Assembly: GCF_037338445.1 (NCBI RefSeq)
Contig: NZ_CP147838.1
Location: 2,294,001 to 2,358,000 of the forward strand
Source of the DNA: Salinibaculum sp. SYNS191
GTDB taxonomy: Archaea; Halobacteriota; Halobacteria; Halobacteriales; Haloarculaceae
DNA length: 64,000 nt
Direction of reading: 5' to 3'
In this document: in pieces, positions 17,788-26,329 of the stretch
Position numbering within the stretch: position 1 is the first letter of the stretch
Layout: each line of letters opens with the position of its first letter
Program-made: the position numbers and the translations under genes
The notes under the pieces: generated by a model
What the model saw: the letters and a program-made list of their open reading frames with translations, nothing else
Told to the model about the DNA's origin: nothing
The model's database searches: none

Positions 17788-18180
17788 TCAGATGAACCCA
17801 AAGATGTTGTTCAGCGCGACGCCGAGGACGGCGGCGAAGGCGAAGTGCAGGAGCGTGAGCGGGATGGCGGAGGACCACTTCAGGCGGTAGACGAAACTGA
17901 TGGCGATGGCGTCGGCAATCAGCGTGACTCCGACGGCCACGATGACGGCCAGACTCGGCGATAGCGGCCCGATGCCGCTGAGACCGTACTGCTGGAGGAG
18001 GAGACTCGTCGCGGCGGGGACGGGGGCGACGTAGGCGGCCCGCTGGCTGGGGACCTCGCCGATGAAGAAGGTGGCCGCGAGGTGGAGCGTGACCGCGTAG
18101 AACAGCGTCGCGACCAGGAAGGTCACGAGGATAGCGAGGAGCCCGCCGCCGGTGGGACTCACCGAAGACTGGAGGAGCAT
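17788..18180 (-). CDS. Small four-helix membrane protein (hypothetical, haloarchaeal)
   Basis: 130 residues with four hydrophobic stretches (about 14-40, 47-65, 74-98 and 103-126) and very short loops. There is no catalytic motif. The size and pattern fit a conserved haloarchaeal integral membrane protein of unknown function. It lies 48 bp downstream of tbp on the same strand and could be read through from it. Conservation beside tbp would be worth noting but I cannot test it here. Confidence 0.65.
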   Translation of the reverse strand: MLLQSSVSPTGGGLLAILVTFLVATLFYAVTLHLAATFFIGEVPSQRAAYVAPVPAATSLLLQQYGLSGIGPLSPSLAVIVAVGVTLIADAIAISFVYRLKWSSAIPLTLLHFAFAAVLGVALNNIFGFI

Positions 18181-18228
18181 AGGGGAGGTTCGAAGGGAGA
18201 CGGCTTGAGAGCTACGTTCCCGAGCGGG

Positions 18229-18789
18229 CTATTCGAGCAGCCCGAGGTCTTCCAGCCGGGAGACGATCTTGTCGACGGCCTCCTCGGCGTCCTCGGGCTG
18301 TTTGCCGCCCGTGATGACCAGCTTGCCCGAGCCAAACAGCAGCGCGACGACGTCGGGGTCGTCGAGCCGGTAGACGAGGCCGGGGAACTGCTCGGGTTCG
18401 TACTCGATGTTCTCCAGGCCGAGGCCGATGGCGATGGCGTTGAGGTTGAGGTTGCGCCCGAGGTCGGCGGAGGTGACGATGTTCTGGACGATGATTTCGG
18501 GCTCCTCGTCGACCTGGATGTTCAGGTCGCGGAGCTTGTCGAAGACGATGCGGAGACTCTGGTGAACGTCGTCGGTGCTCTTCGCGCCGGTGCAGACGAT
18601 TTTGCCGGACCGGAAGATGAGCGCCGCCGACTTTGGGTCCTGTGTCCTGTAGACGAGGCCGGGGAACTGCTCGGGGTCGTAGTCAGCCCCTTCAAGGTCC
18701 ATCGCCACGCTCTGGAGGTCGAGCTCCTGCCCGATTCCAGTCGAGGCGACGACGTTTTCGATATTAATAGTCTCTTTTGGGTCAACCAT
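18229..18789 (-). CDS. tbp: TATA-box-binding protein
   Basis: 186 residues. It recruits TFB and RNA polymerase to promoters. Two imperfect direct repeats of about 90 residues are obvious: INIENVVAST and IIVQNIVTSADLG begin them, and EQFPGLVYR recurs with SGKIVCTGAKS and SGKLVITGGKQ. The phenylalanine-bearing stirrups and acidic C-terminus (DLGLLE) are typical of haloarchaeal TBPs. Haloarchaea often carry several TBPs; a chromosomal housekeeping copy (tbpE) is likely. Its own promoter has a strong TATA and a perfect inverted repeat. Confidence 0.96.
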   Translation of the reverse strand: MVDPKETINIENVVASTGIGQELDLQSVAMDLEGADYDPEQFPGLVYRTQDPKSAALIFRSGKIVCTGAKSTDDVHQSLRIVFDKLRDLNIQVDEEPEIIVQNIVTSADLGRNLNLNAIAIGLGLENIEYEPEQFPGLVYRLDDPDVVALLFGSGKLVITGGKQPEDAEEAVDKIVSRLEDLGLLE

Positions 18790-18795
18790 GACTCT

Positions 18796-18824
18796 GTTTA
18801 AACGTCGTATTTAAACTATATAAA
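18796..18824 (-). promoter_or_regulatory. tbp promoter: TATA plus perfect inverted repeat
   Basis: On the minus strand TTTATATA (18817-18824) lies 28-35 nt before the tbp ATG, placing the transcript start close to the codon. Directly downstream, 18796-18816 forms a perfect inverted repeat GTTTAAA-n7-TTTAAAC. It sits between TATA and start, where a bound protein would block initiation. Autoregulation is possible but inferred. Confidence 0.6.
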
Positions 18825-18986
18825 GGTTCGTGGCACGTCGTCGCCTGTTCACCGCCTGGGATGTAACAGGTCCGTGAAACGTCGTCGCGTCCGGAACGCT
18901 GCGGCGTCGATTTAAGTCGACGTGCGGGCTGGCGGCCGGTCGGGTCCGACCGTTACGCTGATACGCCCGCTCCCGTCAGTACGACC

Positions 18987-19973
18987 GTGTACGTCCTCGA
19001 ACTCGGTGGACAGGACGACGACTTCGCGGTCTTCGAGGCCGAGAGTGCCGCCTCCGACGTCACCCCGATCGCGCCGGGGCTGGCGACGGCCCGCGGCGTG
19101 ACCGACCGGATTGCGTCGCTGGCCTACACCCGAGCGGCCAGCGAACTCCTCGGGCGCTGCCCGCCAGACGTCGAGAGCGCCCGCGCGTTGCTTTCGGCGA
19201 CGACGCTCCAGCGGACCGGGACCGTCGCCGTCCGCGCCGAGGACGTCCGCGGCCGGACCGGCGTGGACACCCAGCGCGCCGAGCGGGTCCTGGGACAGGT
19301 GCTCGTCGACCGCGGCTTCGCGGTGGACCTCGACGACCCCGACCACGAACTCCGGGTGCTCTTTGCCGAACCCGACCCGGGCGACGGACGGACCGACACC
19401 TGCGCGGTGGGCTGGCTGGTCACCGAGAGCGTCCGCGACTTCGGCGAGCGCAAGCCGACCGACCGGCCGTACTTCCAGCCAGGCAGCATGGACCCGTTGC
19501 TTGCGCGTGCGCTGGCCAACGTGGCCGGTGCTCGCCCCGGTGCGACGGTGCTGGACCCGATGTGTGGCACCGGAGGCATCCTCATCGAGGCCGGTCTCGT
19601 CGGCGCGCGCGTGGTCGGGACCGACGCCCAGCAGAAGATGGTCGAGGGGACCCGCGAGAACCTCGAAGCCTTCCTCGACGGCGACTGGCACGTCGCCCGC
19701 GCGGACGCGCGCTCGCTCCCGATAGCCGACGGCGGCGTCGACGCCGTCGTCTTCGACGCGCCGTACGGCCGCCAGTCGAAGATAGAGGGCGACATCGACG
19801 ACCTGCTCTCGGCGGCACTGCGAGAGGCCAGGCGCGTCGCGCCCCGGTGTATCGTCGTCGGCGACCGGCCGTGGGCACGCACCGCGAGCGCCGCCGGCTG
19901 GACCACCGAAGCAGCCTTCCAGCGCCCCGTCCACCGCTCGCTCACGCGGTACGTCCTCGCGCTCCGCCGGTGA
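18987..19973 (+). CDS. trmG10: tRNA (guanine-10 N2) methyltransferase
   Basis: 328 residues from GTG 18987. The N-terminal THUMP-containing part (about 1-150) binds tRNA. The C-terminal Rossmann methyltransferase has motif I VLDPMCGTGGILIEAG (near 190) and catalytic motif IV DAPYGR, the (D/N)PPY-like variant of the archaeal Trm-G10 group that makes m2G/m2,2G at position 10. The length is as expected. It stands alone, divergent from tbp across 197 bp. Confidence 0.88.
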   Translation: MYVLELGGQDDDFAVFEAESAASDVTPIAPGLATARGVTDRIASLAYTRAASELLGRCPPDVESARALLSATTLQRTGTVAVRAEDVRGRTGVDTQRAERVLGQVLVDRGFAVDLDDPDHELRVLFAEPDPGDGRTDTCAVGWLVTESVRDFGERKPTDRPYFQPGSMDPLLARALANVAGARPGATVLDPMCGTGGILIEAGLVGARVVGTDAQQKMVEGTRENLEAFLDGDWHVARADARSLPIADGGVDAVVFDAPYGRQSKIEGDIDDLLSAALREARRVAPRCIVVGDRPWARTASAAGWTTEAAFQRPVHRSLTRYVLALRR

Positions 19974-20029
19974 CGGTTTCCGTTGGTTACGTAACCGGTA
20001 TGTCCCTCGCCAACGTATAGCACATCACT

Positions 20030-20173
20030 ATGCCAGTTCACCGCGACCCGGCCTCGGGGGGCGAGTCGCTCTACGAGTGTCTCGACTGCAGTCGCCACAT
20101 CGAGAATCCGGACGGCCGCCTCTGCGAGTGCGGCGGGTACCTGCAGAACATCGGCGTGCCGCGCCAGCAGTAG
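20030..20173 (+). CDS. Small rubrerythrin-like zinc-ribbon protein (47 aa)
   Basis: A 47-residue protein starting MPVHRDP. It has two Cys pairs, CLDC (17-20) and CECG (33-35), forming a single metal knuckle. This matches the haloarchaeal 'rubrerythrin-like domain' small proteins (DUF7129 type), which retain only the rubredoxin-like ribbon and lack the di-iron part. It probably binds zinc or iron; the role is unknown. It lies between TrmG10 and the convergent dephospho-CoA kinase. Confidence 0.7.
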   Translation: MPVHRDPASGGESLYECLDCSRHIENPDGRLCECGGYLQNIGVPRQQ

Positions 20174-20233
20174 AGACGACCGCTCCCGGCCCGTGGCGAC
20201 GATTCTTCGCTGTGTAGCCGACGCTACCGACTC

Positions 20234-20779
20234 TTAGACGGCGAGCACCGACCAGAGACGCCGCGTGTCGCCGTCCATCCGCGACAGCAGGTCCCGCGCG
20301 CGCTCGGTCGCGGGCCCGTCGACGGCCACTAGCACCATACCCTCACCGGGCTGGCCGTAGACGATGCTGCCTCCGTCGGGGGCGGCGACCAGCGCCGGCA
20401 GCGTCGCCAGGTCCTCCTCGCCGTCGACGACGACGAGCGTCGAGGCGTCCCCGGCCCGGTCGAGCGCATCCCGTAGCGCCTCCAGCAGCGGTGCCGTCAG
20501 TGTCGCCGCCGGGTTCGCGACCGTCACCTCGCGGTCGAACCCGGTGATGGCGTCCCAGACCTCGGCGTCGACCTCGGCACGCTCGGTGCGCTCGTCGACC
20601 AGCGCTACGTCCGGGACGTACCCGGCTTTCAGCAGGTGGTACGTAACCATGTCGCCGACCGTGACGAGCGGCTCGCCGGCCGCGGCGACGAGTTCCTCGG
20701 CGTCCGTGTAGACGCGCCCCATCGGCTCTTTCAGCTCGGCGCGCAACTCCCGCTGAAGCTCGACGACGGTCTCCGTCAC
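20234..20779 (-). CDS. GTP-dependent dephospho-CoA kinase
   Basis: 181 residues (DUF359). It phosphorylates dephospho-CoA with GTP, the last step of archaeal CoA synthesis. Family features are LREELKxPMGRVY-like text (RAELKEPMGRVY), TVGDMVTYHLL and the strand-loop LVVVDGEEDLATLPAL. The start is GTG 20779, one base from the spt4 stop, so it is the last gene of the eIF2-gamma/PIN/Rpo7/Spt4 operon. That linkage occurs widely in archaea. Confidence 0.88.
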   Translation of the reverse strand: MTETVVELQRELRAELKEPMGRVYTDAEELVAAAGEPLVTVGDMVTYHLLKAGYVPDVALVDERTERAEVDAEVWDAITGFDREVTVANPAATLTAPLLEALRDALDRAGDASTLVVVDGEEDLATLPALVAAPDGGSIVYGQPGEGMVLVAVDGPATERARDLLSRMDGDTRRLWSVLAV

Positions 20780-20780
20780 G

Positions 20781-20978
20781 TTACCGGACCTTCAGCGCGT
20801 ACTTGCCGGGCTGGGTGACGCCCATCTCCTCGGCGATGGCGCTTTTCTCGGGGTGGCTGATGACGACGTAGCCCGCCCAGTCCTCGGTCAGCGAGGTGGA
20901 GCCACAGGCGTCACAGGCCTCGGCCTCGACGGCCTCCTGGACGCGGTGGCACTCCCGGCAGACGAGTCGGTCGGCCAT
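20781..20978 (-). CDS. spt4: Transcription elongation factor Spt4 (RNA polymerase subunit E'')
   Basis: 65 residues. It pairs with Spt5/NusG to aid elongation. Four zinc ligands are present: Cys7 and Cys10 in VCRECH, and Cys22 and Cys25 in CDACGS. TEDWAGYVVISHP is the conserved strand contacting Spt5. The ATG overlaps the rpo7 stop by one base, so translation is coupled. Confidence 0.95.
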   Translation of the reverse strand: MADRLVCRECHRVQEAVEAEACDACGSTSLTEDWAGYVVISHPEKSAIAEEMGVTQPGKYALKVR

Positions 20979-21553
20979 CAGCTCTCACCTTCCGCGGACG
21001 CCTGGCGCTTCTCGCGGTCCTCGCGCAGCCAGCCGTGTTTGCCCAGGCCGACCTGCTTCGCGGTCAGGCCGATTTTCGAATCGCGCGGGTTCCGCTCGTC
21101 GATGCTCTTGGTCACGATGCGCGCCCGGACGGCGTCGCCGACGCCCAGCGCGCGGTTGGATTCCCGCGAGGCCAGCATCTGGCCCTCCTCGTCGTAGGCG
21201 AGGTACTCGTCGGAAATCTGTGAGACGTGGAGCAGCCCGTCGACGGGCCCGATGCCCACGAAGGCACCGAAGTTGACGACCTCGACGACCTCCCCGTCGA
21301 CGACCTCCTGCATCTGTGGGTCGAAGGTGAGCGCGTCGAACTCCGCCTCGTAGTAGACGCCGGGCTCGTTGGGCAGCACCGCCCCATCGCCGACGTCGTG
21401 GACTTCGATGACCGAGACGACGGAGCCGACGTCCTCGTCGACCCGCCCTTCGAGCTTGTCCTGCAACAGCCGTTTGACAAGGTCGGGGGTCACGTCGGCC
21501 AGGTGGGCCGGCGGGACTTCGACCGTGTCGCGTAGTCTAACCCGTTTGTACAT
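20978..21553 (-). CDS. rpo7: DNA-directed RNA polymerase subunit Rpo7 (E')
   Basis: 191 residues. It is part of the Rpo4/7 stalk that binds emerging RNA and helps open promoters. The N-terminal RNP-like domain starts MYKRVRLRDTVEVPP. The S1 domain (about 82-165) has FGAFVGIGPVDGLLHVSQI. The C-terminal tail (REDREKRQASAEGES) is a short charged extension. It lies one base after the PIN-domain gene stop, within the conserved translation/transcription operon. Confidence 0.95.
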   Translation of the reverse strand: MYKRVRLRDTVEVPPAHLADVTPDLVKRLLQDKLEGRVDEDVGSVVSVIEVHDVGDGAVLPNEPGVYYEAEFDALTFDPQMQEVVDGEVVEVVNFGAFVGIGPVDGLLHVSQISDEYLAYDEEGQMLASRESNRALGVGDAVRARIVTKSIDERNPRDSKIGLTAKQVGLGKHGWLREDREKRQASAEGES

Positions 21554-21554
21554 G

Positions 21555-21932
21555 TTATGGTTGAGTGATGGCGAGTTTGTTCTCCCCCCGTAAACATATT
21601 ACTGGAACGCCCGCGTCGAGCAGGCGGCGTTTCAGGGGTCTGTCGTTCGTCACGACGTGTGTCACGTCGTCGGCCTGTGCGAGTTCGCAGACGGCGTCGT
21701 CGGCATACGCCGCCGCCGTCGCCCGTGTCGAACACCGCTGTGCGAGGTCACGACCCACGCTCGCCGCCGTGGCCGCCTCGCCAGCGCCGTCCGCCAATTT
21801 TGCCAGTTCCGCGAGGACCGCCTCGGGGACCACGCAGGTCGGGTCCGAGAGCAGCCTGTCGAGTTCCTCGAACACGCGGACGTTGGCTTCGACGGGCATC
21901 ATCAGTGCGTTCGTATCCAGGACGACGCTCAT
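21555..21932 (-). CDS. PIN-domain RNase, FCF1/rRNA-processing-like
   Basis: 125 residues. The acidic PIN residues are visible: Asp6 in LDTNALMMP, an internal Glu in PEAVLAEL, and Asp in [23 protein letters not shown] resembles archaeal FCF1-like proteins linked to rRNA processing rather than VapC toxins. The ATG overlaps the eIF2-gamma stop by four bases and rpo7 follows, a conserved archaeal gene order. No antitoxin is present, which argues against a toxin-antitoxin role. Confidence 0.85.
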   Translation of the reverse strand: MSVVLDTNALMMPVEANVRVFEELDRLLSDPTCVVPEAVLAELAKLADGAGEAATAASVGRDLAQRCSTRATAAAYADDAVCELAQADDVTHVVTNDRPLKRRLLDAGVPVICLRGENKLAITQP

Positions 21933-23161
21933 CCCATCAGGGTGCCGTACCCGATGAGCCGCCAGCGCGCGCCGACGCGGCGGTTGATGGCGATTTTCAC
22001 GCCCGGCTCGGCGCAGACGGGCCGCTTGAGCGCCACCTCGCACTCGCCGGAGCGCGCGCTCGTGACCGACCCGACGGTGGTCGCCGTGCCCACGGTGAGC
22101 ATCAGCGGCTCGCCGGTCGATATCTCGTCGACCTCGTCTTCGCCGTCCTCTCCGACGATGCGGTCCAGCAGTTCGACGTCCATCGTGAACTGCTCGTGGA
22201 CCGGCGGCAGCGTCCCGGGCGGCCCGGCGACCTGCCCGGCGAGTGCGTCCCCCTTCGTGATGGCGGGGTCCAGCCCCGTCCCGACGCCCAGCAGGCCGCC
22301 GGGGGTGACCTCGTCGACGCCCTCGCCGCCGGCCTGCAGCGACCGGACGGTCGTCTCGACGGACTGCCACTCCGTCTGGCCGCCCTCCTCGACCTCGCGG
22401 CCGGGCCTGAGTTCGATGTCGTCGTCGACTTCGAGTTTGCCCCGCGTGAGTGAGCCGCCGAGGACGCCGCCGGAGAGGTTCTCCCACGTCGTCCCCGGGC
22501 GGTTGATGTCGAAGGAACGGGCGACGAGCATCTCGGCCCCCGCGTCCGGGTCACGCTCGGGCGTGGGAATCTCCTCCTCGATGGCCTGGATGAGCAGGTC
22601 CATGTTGACGCCCTGCTGTGCGCTGATTGGCACGATGGGCGCGCCCTCGGCGACGGTCCCCTCGACGAACTCCTGAATCTGGGCGTAGTTCTCCTCGGCG
22701 GTGTCGCGGTCGACCAGGTCTATCTTGTTCTGGGCGACGACGATGTTCTCGATGCCGATGATGTCCAGCGCCATCAGGTGTTCTTCGGTCTGTGCTTGCG
22801 GAACCGGCTCGCTCGCCGAGATGACGAGCACGGCACCGTCCATGATGGAGGCACCCGAGAGCATCGTCGCCATCAGCGTCTCGTGGCCGGGTGCGTCCAC
22901 GAAGGAGACCGTCCGGAGCACCTCGCTTTCGGTGCCGTCCGGACACTCCTCCTCGACGGTGTACCGTTCCGGTTCGTCCATGTCCGGACAGTGTCGGAAC
23001 GTCGCGTCGGCGTAGCCCAGGCGGATGGAGATGCCGCGTTTCATCTCCTCGCTGTGCTGGTCCGTCCACTGACCGCTCAGCGCCTGGACCAGGGTGGTCT
23101 TGCCGTGGTCTACGTGACCGACGAGCCCGATGTTTACCTCCGGTTGTTTGTTCGCTGTCAT
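21929..23161 (-). CDS. eif2g: Translation initiation factor 2 subunit gamma
   Basis: 410 residues. A GTPase that delivers Met-tRNAi to the small subunit with the alpha and beta subunits. G1 is GHVDHGKTT (near 15), G3 DAPGHE and G4 NKIDLV. Domains II and III follow, with [10 protein letters not shown] in II. The zinc knuckle is partly degraded (only CPDM and EECP remain), as in other haloarchaea. ATG 23161 is the real start; upstream codons belong to non-coding or opposite-strand sequence. It heads the PIN-Rpo7-Spt4-DPCK operon. Confidence 0.96.
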   Translation of the reverse strand: MTANKQPEVNIGLVGHVDHGKTTLVQALSGQWTDQHSEEMKRGISIRLGYADATFRHCPDMDEPERYTVEEECPDGTESEVLRTVSFVDAPGHETLMATMLSGASIMDGAVLVISASEPVPQAQTEEHLMALDIIGIENIVVAQNKIDLVDRDTAEENYAQIQEFVEGTVAEGAPIVPISAQQGVNMDLLIQAIEEEIPTPERDPDAGAEMLVARSFDINRPGTTWENLSGGVLGGSLTRGKLEVDDDIELRPGREVEEGGQTEWQSVETTVRSLQAGGEGVDEVTPGGLLGVGTGLDPAITKGDALAGQVAGPPGTLPPVHEQFTMDVELLDRIVGEDGEDEVDEISTGEPLMLTVGTATTVGSVTSARSGECEVALKRPVCAEPGVKIAINRRVGARWRLIGYGTLMG

Positions 23162-23386
23162 CGCGACAGTAATCCTGCTACAGATTCGCCCCCTGCCGGT
23201 GATAAACCTACTGTTTGCGCACCGAAGGACCCCCCGACCCCCGTTCCGGACGGACCCACCGGCCAGAACCCGCTCTCCCGTCGCAGGCGATTCGCATCGT
23301 CCGCGCGTCCTGCTGGCCGGTATTCCTGTGGAACCGGGGAGTATGGGGCGACAACCGACTTTCCTCGCTCTCCCGAGTGGACGACC

Positions 23387-24139
23387 ATGGACCTCGCATC
23401 GCGACCGTTCAGCCGCCGCGAGACGCTCGCGCTCCTTGGCGGGGCGGCACTCGCCGGCTGTTCGGCGGCCGGCAGGGACGCCCGGAACGGACAGGCACAG
23501 CAACAGCAGTCGCGGACCGTCCGCGGGTTCGTCGGCTCCTACCACTGGGGGTTTTTCCTCCTCGACGACACCGGGACAGAGCGCGACCGACTGTCGCTGT
23601 CGACCGGCGACGAACTCCGACTCACTCTGTTCAACGTCGAGGCCGACGACGCCGTCGCCGCCCTCCCGGCGGCCGTCCGCGAGGGCATCCCGGGCAGCGA
23701 GGAGCGCGCCCGGCGCAACGAGCAGTCGATTCCCGCCCCCCGCGGTACCGACCTCGACGCCCTCCACGAGACGGCCGAGGCGGCCTACCCCGACCACGGG
23801 CTCGCCCTCGTCCGCGACGAGTACCTCCGCCAGGGGACCGGCGGCTTCGGCGGTCCGGGGCAGGGACCAGGTCCCGGCCCGGGCGGCCATCACGGACCCG
23901 GGTGGGGCGGCGGGCCCCACGGTCCCGGGACTGGCCCCGGCATGGGCGGCCTGCCGGGTGGCACCGCCGCCGGGGCGCTCGCGCCGTCGACGTACCTCTG
24001 GCACCGCTCGACGGTCCCCGCGGAACTCGGGTTCGTCGTCGACGCGACCGGCTCCTTCGGCTTCGCCTGCACCGTCTACTGTGGCTACGGTCACCCGTAC
24101 ATGGTCGCACCCGGCACCGTCGTCGTCGACGGCGAGTGA
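23387..24139 (+). CDS. Tat lipoprotein with a CuA-type copper site and Gly/Pro/His-rich insert
   Basis: 250 residues. The twin-arginine signal [10 protein letters not shown] and lipobox LAGC (Cys25) predict an exported, lipid-anchored protein. The C-terminal strand carries Cys228-x3-Cys232-x3-His236-x2-Met239 ([12 protein letters not shown]), the exact CuA spacing of cytochrome oxidase subunit II and N2O reductase. The upstream LWHRSTVP (His206) supplies the remaining ligand in the usual H-x-W/S-x-VP context. Residues about 150-192 are a Gly/Pro/His run. No oxidase or nos genes are nearby. An electron-transfer or copper-handling role is inferred. Confidence 0.7.
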   Translation: MDLASRPFSRRETLALLGGAALAGCSAAGRDARNGQAQQQQSRTVRGFVGSYHWGFFLLDDTGTERDRLSLSTGDELRLTLFNVEADDAVAALPAAVREGIPGSEERARRNEQSIPAPRGTDLDALHETAEAAYPDHGLALVRDEYLRQGTGGFGGPGQGPGPGPGGHHGPGWGGGPHGPGTGPGMGGLPGGTAAGALAPSTYLWHRSTVPAELGFVVDATGSFGFACTVYCGYGHPYMVAPGTVVVDGE

Positions 24140-24205
24140 GCTGTCGGTCTGCGCGACCCGGCCGCCAGCGGACTGCTTTTGCCGACGCGGCGCCGAACGG
24201 AACCC

Positions 24206-25168
24206 GTGTCGGAGTTCGCCTTCGAACTGGCGCTGTCCGCTCACCTGGAGCGCGCCCGCGACGCCCTCGTCAGCCGCCAGCTCGGCGCGTCCGTCGCCGG
24301 CCACCGCGTGCTCGACACCGTCCTGGTCGAACCCGGCCCTTCCTTCGCGGAGCGGGCGGCCATCACCGCGGAGACGATTCCGCCCGCCGCAATCGAGGGA
24401 GCGGTCGGCACCGGCCGGGCGCGCTTCTGGAAGGACGCCGTCGACTGCCACCCCGAGCGCGCCCGCGATGTCGTCGACCGGGCAGTCGAGGTGGGATTCT
24501 TCGAGCGCGAGCGCCGTTCCGGGCGCACTTACGTCCGCCAGACCGCCCGCTATCCCGACGACTGGTTCGGCCGCATCGTCGGCGTCGAGAACAAGCCGGA
24601 TCTCGACCGCCCCGGCGACCTGGAGACGCAACTGCTGACCGACGTCCACCTCGGCCTCGTCGACGCGGCGGTGCTGGCGACGGCGAGTCACGTCACCGGC
24701 GCACACCTCAATCGCATCCCCGACGCCGTCGGCGTCTGGGAGTTCGACCCCGTGACAGGCGAGCGCACCGTCGTCCGCGACCCCGACCCGCTCCCTGTCG
24801 ACGAGGCCGGCGTCGAAATCGTCGAGCGGACGCCCGCGCGCACGGACGTCCACGTCGCCACGGCCGAGGAGAAGGCACGCGCCCGCCGCCGCCTCGCGGA
24901 GCGCGCCTACGGCAAGGGCTGGCGGACGTTCGACCTGCCGGCGTGTGCCCGCGTCGCCCCCGACGAGGACGGCCTGCCACACTGCCCCTGGAAGGGCCGG
25001 GTCGTCCGCCCGGTCACCGACTGCGGCGCGGGGTGCGACGGCCACGACCCCGCCGACCCGCCGGCCAGCGACGCCGCGGCGCTCCGGAACGCGCGGACGC
25101 CGTGGGTCGCCGACCCCGACGGCCGCGCCCGCCAGCAGTCGGGGCTGGACCGCTTCGTCGGCGAGTGA
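24206..25168 (+). CDS. DUF5787-type protein with a possible PD-(D/E)xK nuclease core
   Basis: 320 residues from GTG 24206. It matches the haloarchaeal DUF5787 group of unknown function. In the middle, [12 protein letters not shown] (Glu128-x-Lys130) is preceded by Asp118/119 and followed by a helix ([15 protein letters not shown]), the layout of a restriction-like nuclease fold. The C-terminal part has clustered Cys ([19 protein letters not shown]) that could bind metal. Divergent from or adjacent to nothing helpful; the low-GC island begins just downstream. Confidence 0.6.
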   Translation: MSEFAFELALSAHLERARDALVSRQLGASVAGHRVLDTVLVEPGPSFAERAAITAETIPPAAIEGAVGTGRARFWKDAVDCHPERARDVVDRAVEVGFFERERRSGRTYVRQTARYPDDWFGRIVGVENKPDLDRPGDLETQLLTDVHLGLVDAAVLATASHVTGAHLNRIPDAVGVWEFDPVTGERTVVRDPDPLPVDEAGVEIVERTPARTDVHVATAEEKARARRRLAERAYGKGWRTFDLPACARVAPDEDGLPHCPWKGRVVRPVTDCGAGCDGHDPADPPASDAAALRNARTPWVADPDGRARQQSGLDRFVGE

Positions 25169-25320
25169 CTCACCGGCACCAGAGACACGGCACGCTGTCG
25201 GGGAGGCATCGCAGCGATCACACACGAGCGACCGCAATGGACGCCGTTCGATGACGGTTGTGTATCGGAAGTAGCGGCATCTCATACGCTCTCTCGTGGC
25301 AGAAATTCGATCTATCAATC

Positions 25321-25388
25321 TCGCAGTGACCGATAGAGAGGTTAAGTTCAGCAGTCAGCCATCGTTGGTTTCACACAGATTCTGATGT
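25321..25388 (-). repeat. Dispersed repeat, copy A (partial)
   Basis: A 36-bp core at 25349-25384 (starts CAGCAGTCAGCCATCG) matches copy B at 27005-27040 in 33 of 36 positions. The flanking GTGACCGATAGAGAG links it to copies C and D. On the minus strand it can be read [13 protein letters not shown], similar to the other copies, but a stop codon precedes it. Confidence 0.6.
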
Positions 25389-25413
25389 ACAAGCCAGTCC
25401 GTAAACCTGCGTA

Positions 25414-25620
25414 TCACTCGGTGGGGTCGGACTCGGGACTCTGGTCGATAGACATCAGTGACGATATGAAACTTCCAGCAAGTCCCAGTACCCCAATGGT
25501 GAGTGAGGTAAGGACAATTGTATTCGAGGTACCGTATCCGCTGGCTTCAATTTGAACTGCCCACAGCATAACCACGATACTGAACAGGAGGGTATCTCTT
25601 GAGAGGGACACACGCAACAC
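25414..25620 (-). CDS. Small two-helix membrane protein (hypothetical)
   Basis: 68 residues from GTG 25620 (TTG 25626 is the longest alternative). Two hydrophobic helices (about 11-25 and 35-55) and an acidic tail ending SPESDPTE. There is no ATG, and an alternative frame starts MADLGNTN upstream, so a frameshift near the start is possible. It lies inside the AT-rich island between repeat copies A and C. Function unknown. Confidence 0.4.
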   Translation of the reverse strand: MLRVSLSRDTLLFSIVVMLWAVQIEASGYGTSNTIVLTSLTIGVLGLAGSFISSLMSIDQSPESDPTE

Positions 25621-25692
25621 CGACAACAGCGAGTAGTGTTAGTGTTTCCTAAATCTGCCATATTGACCGATGCGCCGTCTCACTGCTCGGCA

Positions 25693-25800
25693 GCAAGTTC
25701 GTGACCGATACGCGCCCTGTCTCCCTCAGCGCCTTCGCAAACCCCTCGATATCTGTCAGTAACGGCGTGACCGATTCAGAGGGTGCATTCAGCAAGTGAT
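25693..25800 (-). repeat. Dispersed repeat, copy C
   Basis: About 98 bp (core 25701-25798) aligns without gaps to copy D at 26203-26299, sharing blocks CAGCGCCTTCGCAAAC, TCTGTCAGT and CGTGACCGAT. Read on the minus strand it is open for about 48 codons (ESVTPLLTDIEGFAKALRE and onward), so it may be the relic of a coding sequence. Confidence 0.6.
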
Positions 25801-25893
25801 GCTGTTCGTCTCAGAGGACTAGGGATGAAAAAGCCGCAAAGGGGGTGCGATAGAATCAGGAGGCTCATATCGGAGAAGACTCAAATCCCGCTG

Positions 25894-26136
25894 ATGCCCT
25901 CCGAGACGGATGAACTCCTTCAGCAGATTCGCCGGTGGTTGCTAGTGATTGCGTTCCTCTTGGGGGTCGGCATTGTCACGCTGGCCCATACTGGATATGT
26001 CCTGACTGTGACAAGTCTCCTGTACTGGCAGAGTCTCGTATTCAGTGCTGCTGGCGTAGTCGGGGGAATCGTCGCTCTCACTGCTGGGATACAGCTACTA
26101 CGAAGCTTCTCAACCCGACGCGCCTTCCCCGAGTAA
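25894..26136 (+). CDS. Small two-helix membrane protein (hypothetical)
   Basis: 80 residues from ATG 25894; an upstream in-frame extension is possible but less protein-like. Two hydrophobic helices (about 12-35 and 43-65) separated by a short loop, with a basic C-terminus (STRRAFPE). A CTCATATCGG stretch about 28 nt upstream could be TATA. It sits between repeat copies C and D. It resembles the other small membrane proteins of the island in size and topology only. Function unknown. Confidence 0.5.
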   Translation: MPSETDELLQQIRRWLLVIAFLLGVGIVTLAHTGYVLTVTSLLYWQSLVFSAAGVVGGIVALTAGIQLLRSFSTRRAFPE

Positions 26137-26177
26137 GCGTCTGACCGAAACGTGCCTTCGCTGTACTTAGCGATTCT

Positions 26178-26300
26178 CCGCCGCCAGTTCAGCAGTAATT
26201 TGGTGACCGACAAGCGCTGTGTATCCATCAGCGCCTTCGCAAACTACCCAACCTCTGTCAGTGATGTCGTGACCGATACAGAGAGTGTATGCAGCACTGT
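26178..26300 (-). repeat. Dispersed repeat, copy D
   Basis: Gap-free match to copy C over about 97 bp. The minus-strand reading is TSLTEVG-stop-FAKALMDTQRLSVTKLL, parallel to copy C with one internal stop. Its left-hand end abuts the TATA (TTTTTATC, about 26300) of the HAD gene, so the repeat forms that gene's upstream region. Confidence 0.6.
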
Positions 26301-26329
26301 TTTTTATCTGTGCTGTCACTACGCTCTGT

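Noticed and set aside
21555-21932. VapC-type toxin of a toxin-antitoxin pair
   Set aside because: No antitoxin gene is adjacent. The gene is locked in an operon with eIF2-gamma and Rpo7, and the sequence resembles FCF1-like PIN proteins.
21929-25318. Long upstream extension (about 700 codons) of the eIF2-gamma frame
   Set aside because: eIF2-gamma starts at ATG 23161, with GTPase motif G1 at the expected place. The extension lies opposite the CuA lipoprotein and DUF5787 genes.
25920-26228. 102-codon gene on the minus strand in the island
   Set aside because: It overlaps the better-supported 80-aa membrane protein. Its first part is the repeat D relic and the rest is unlike a protein.
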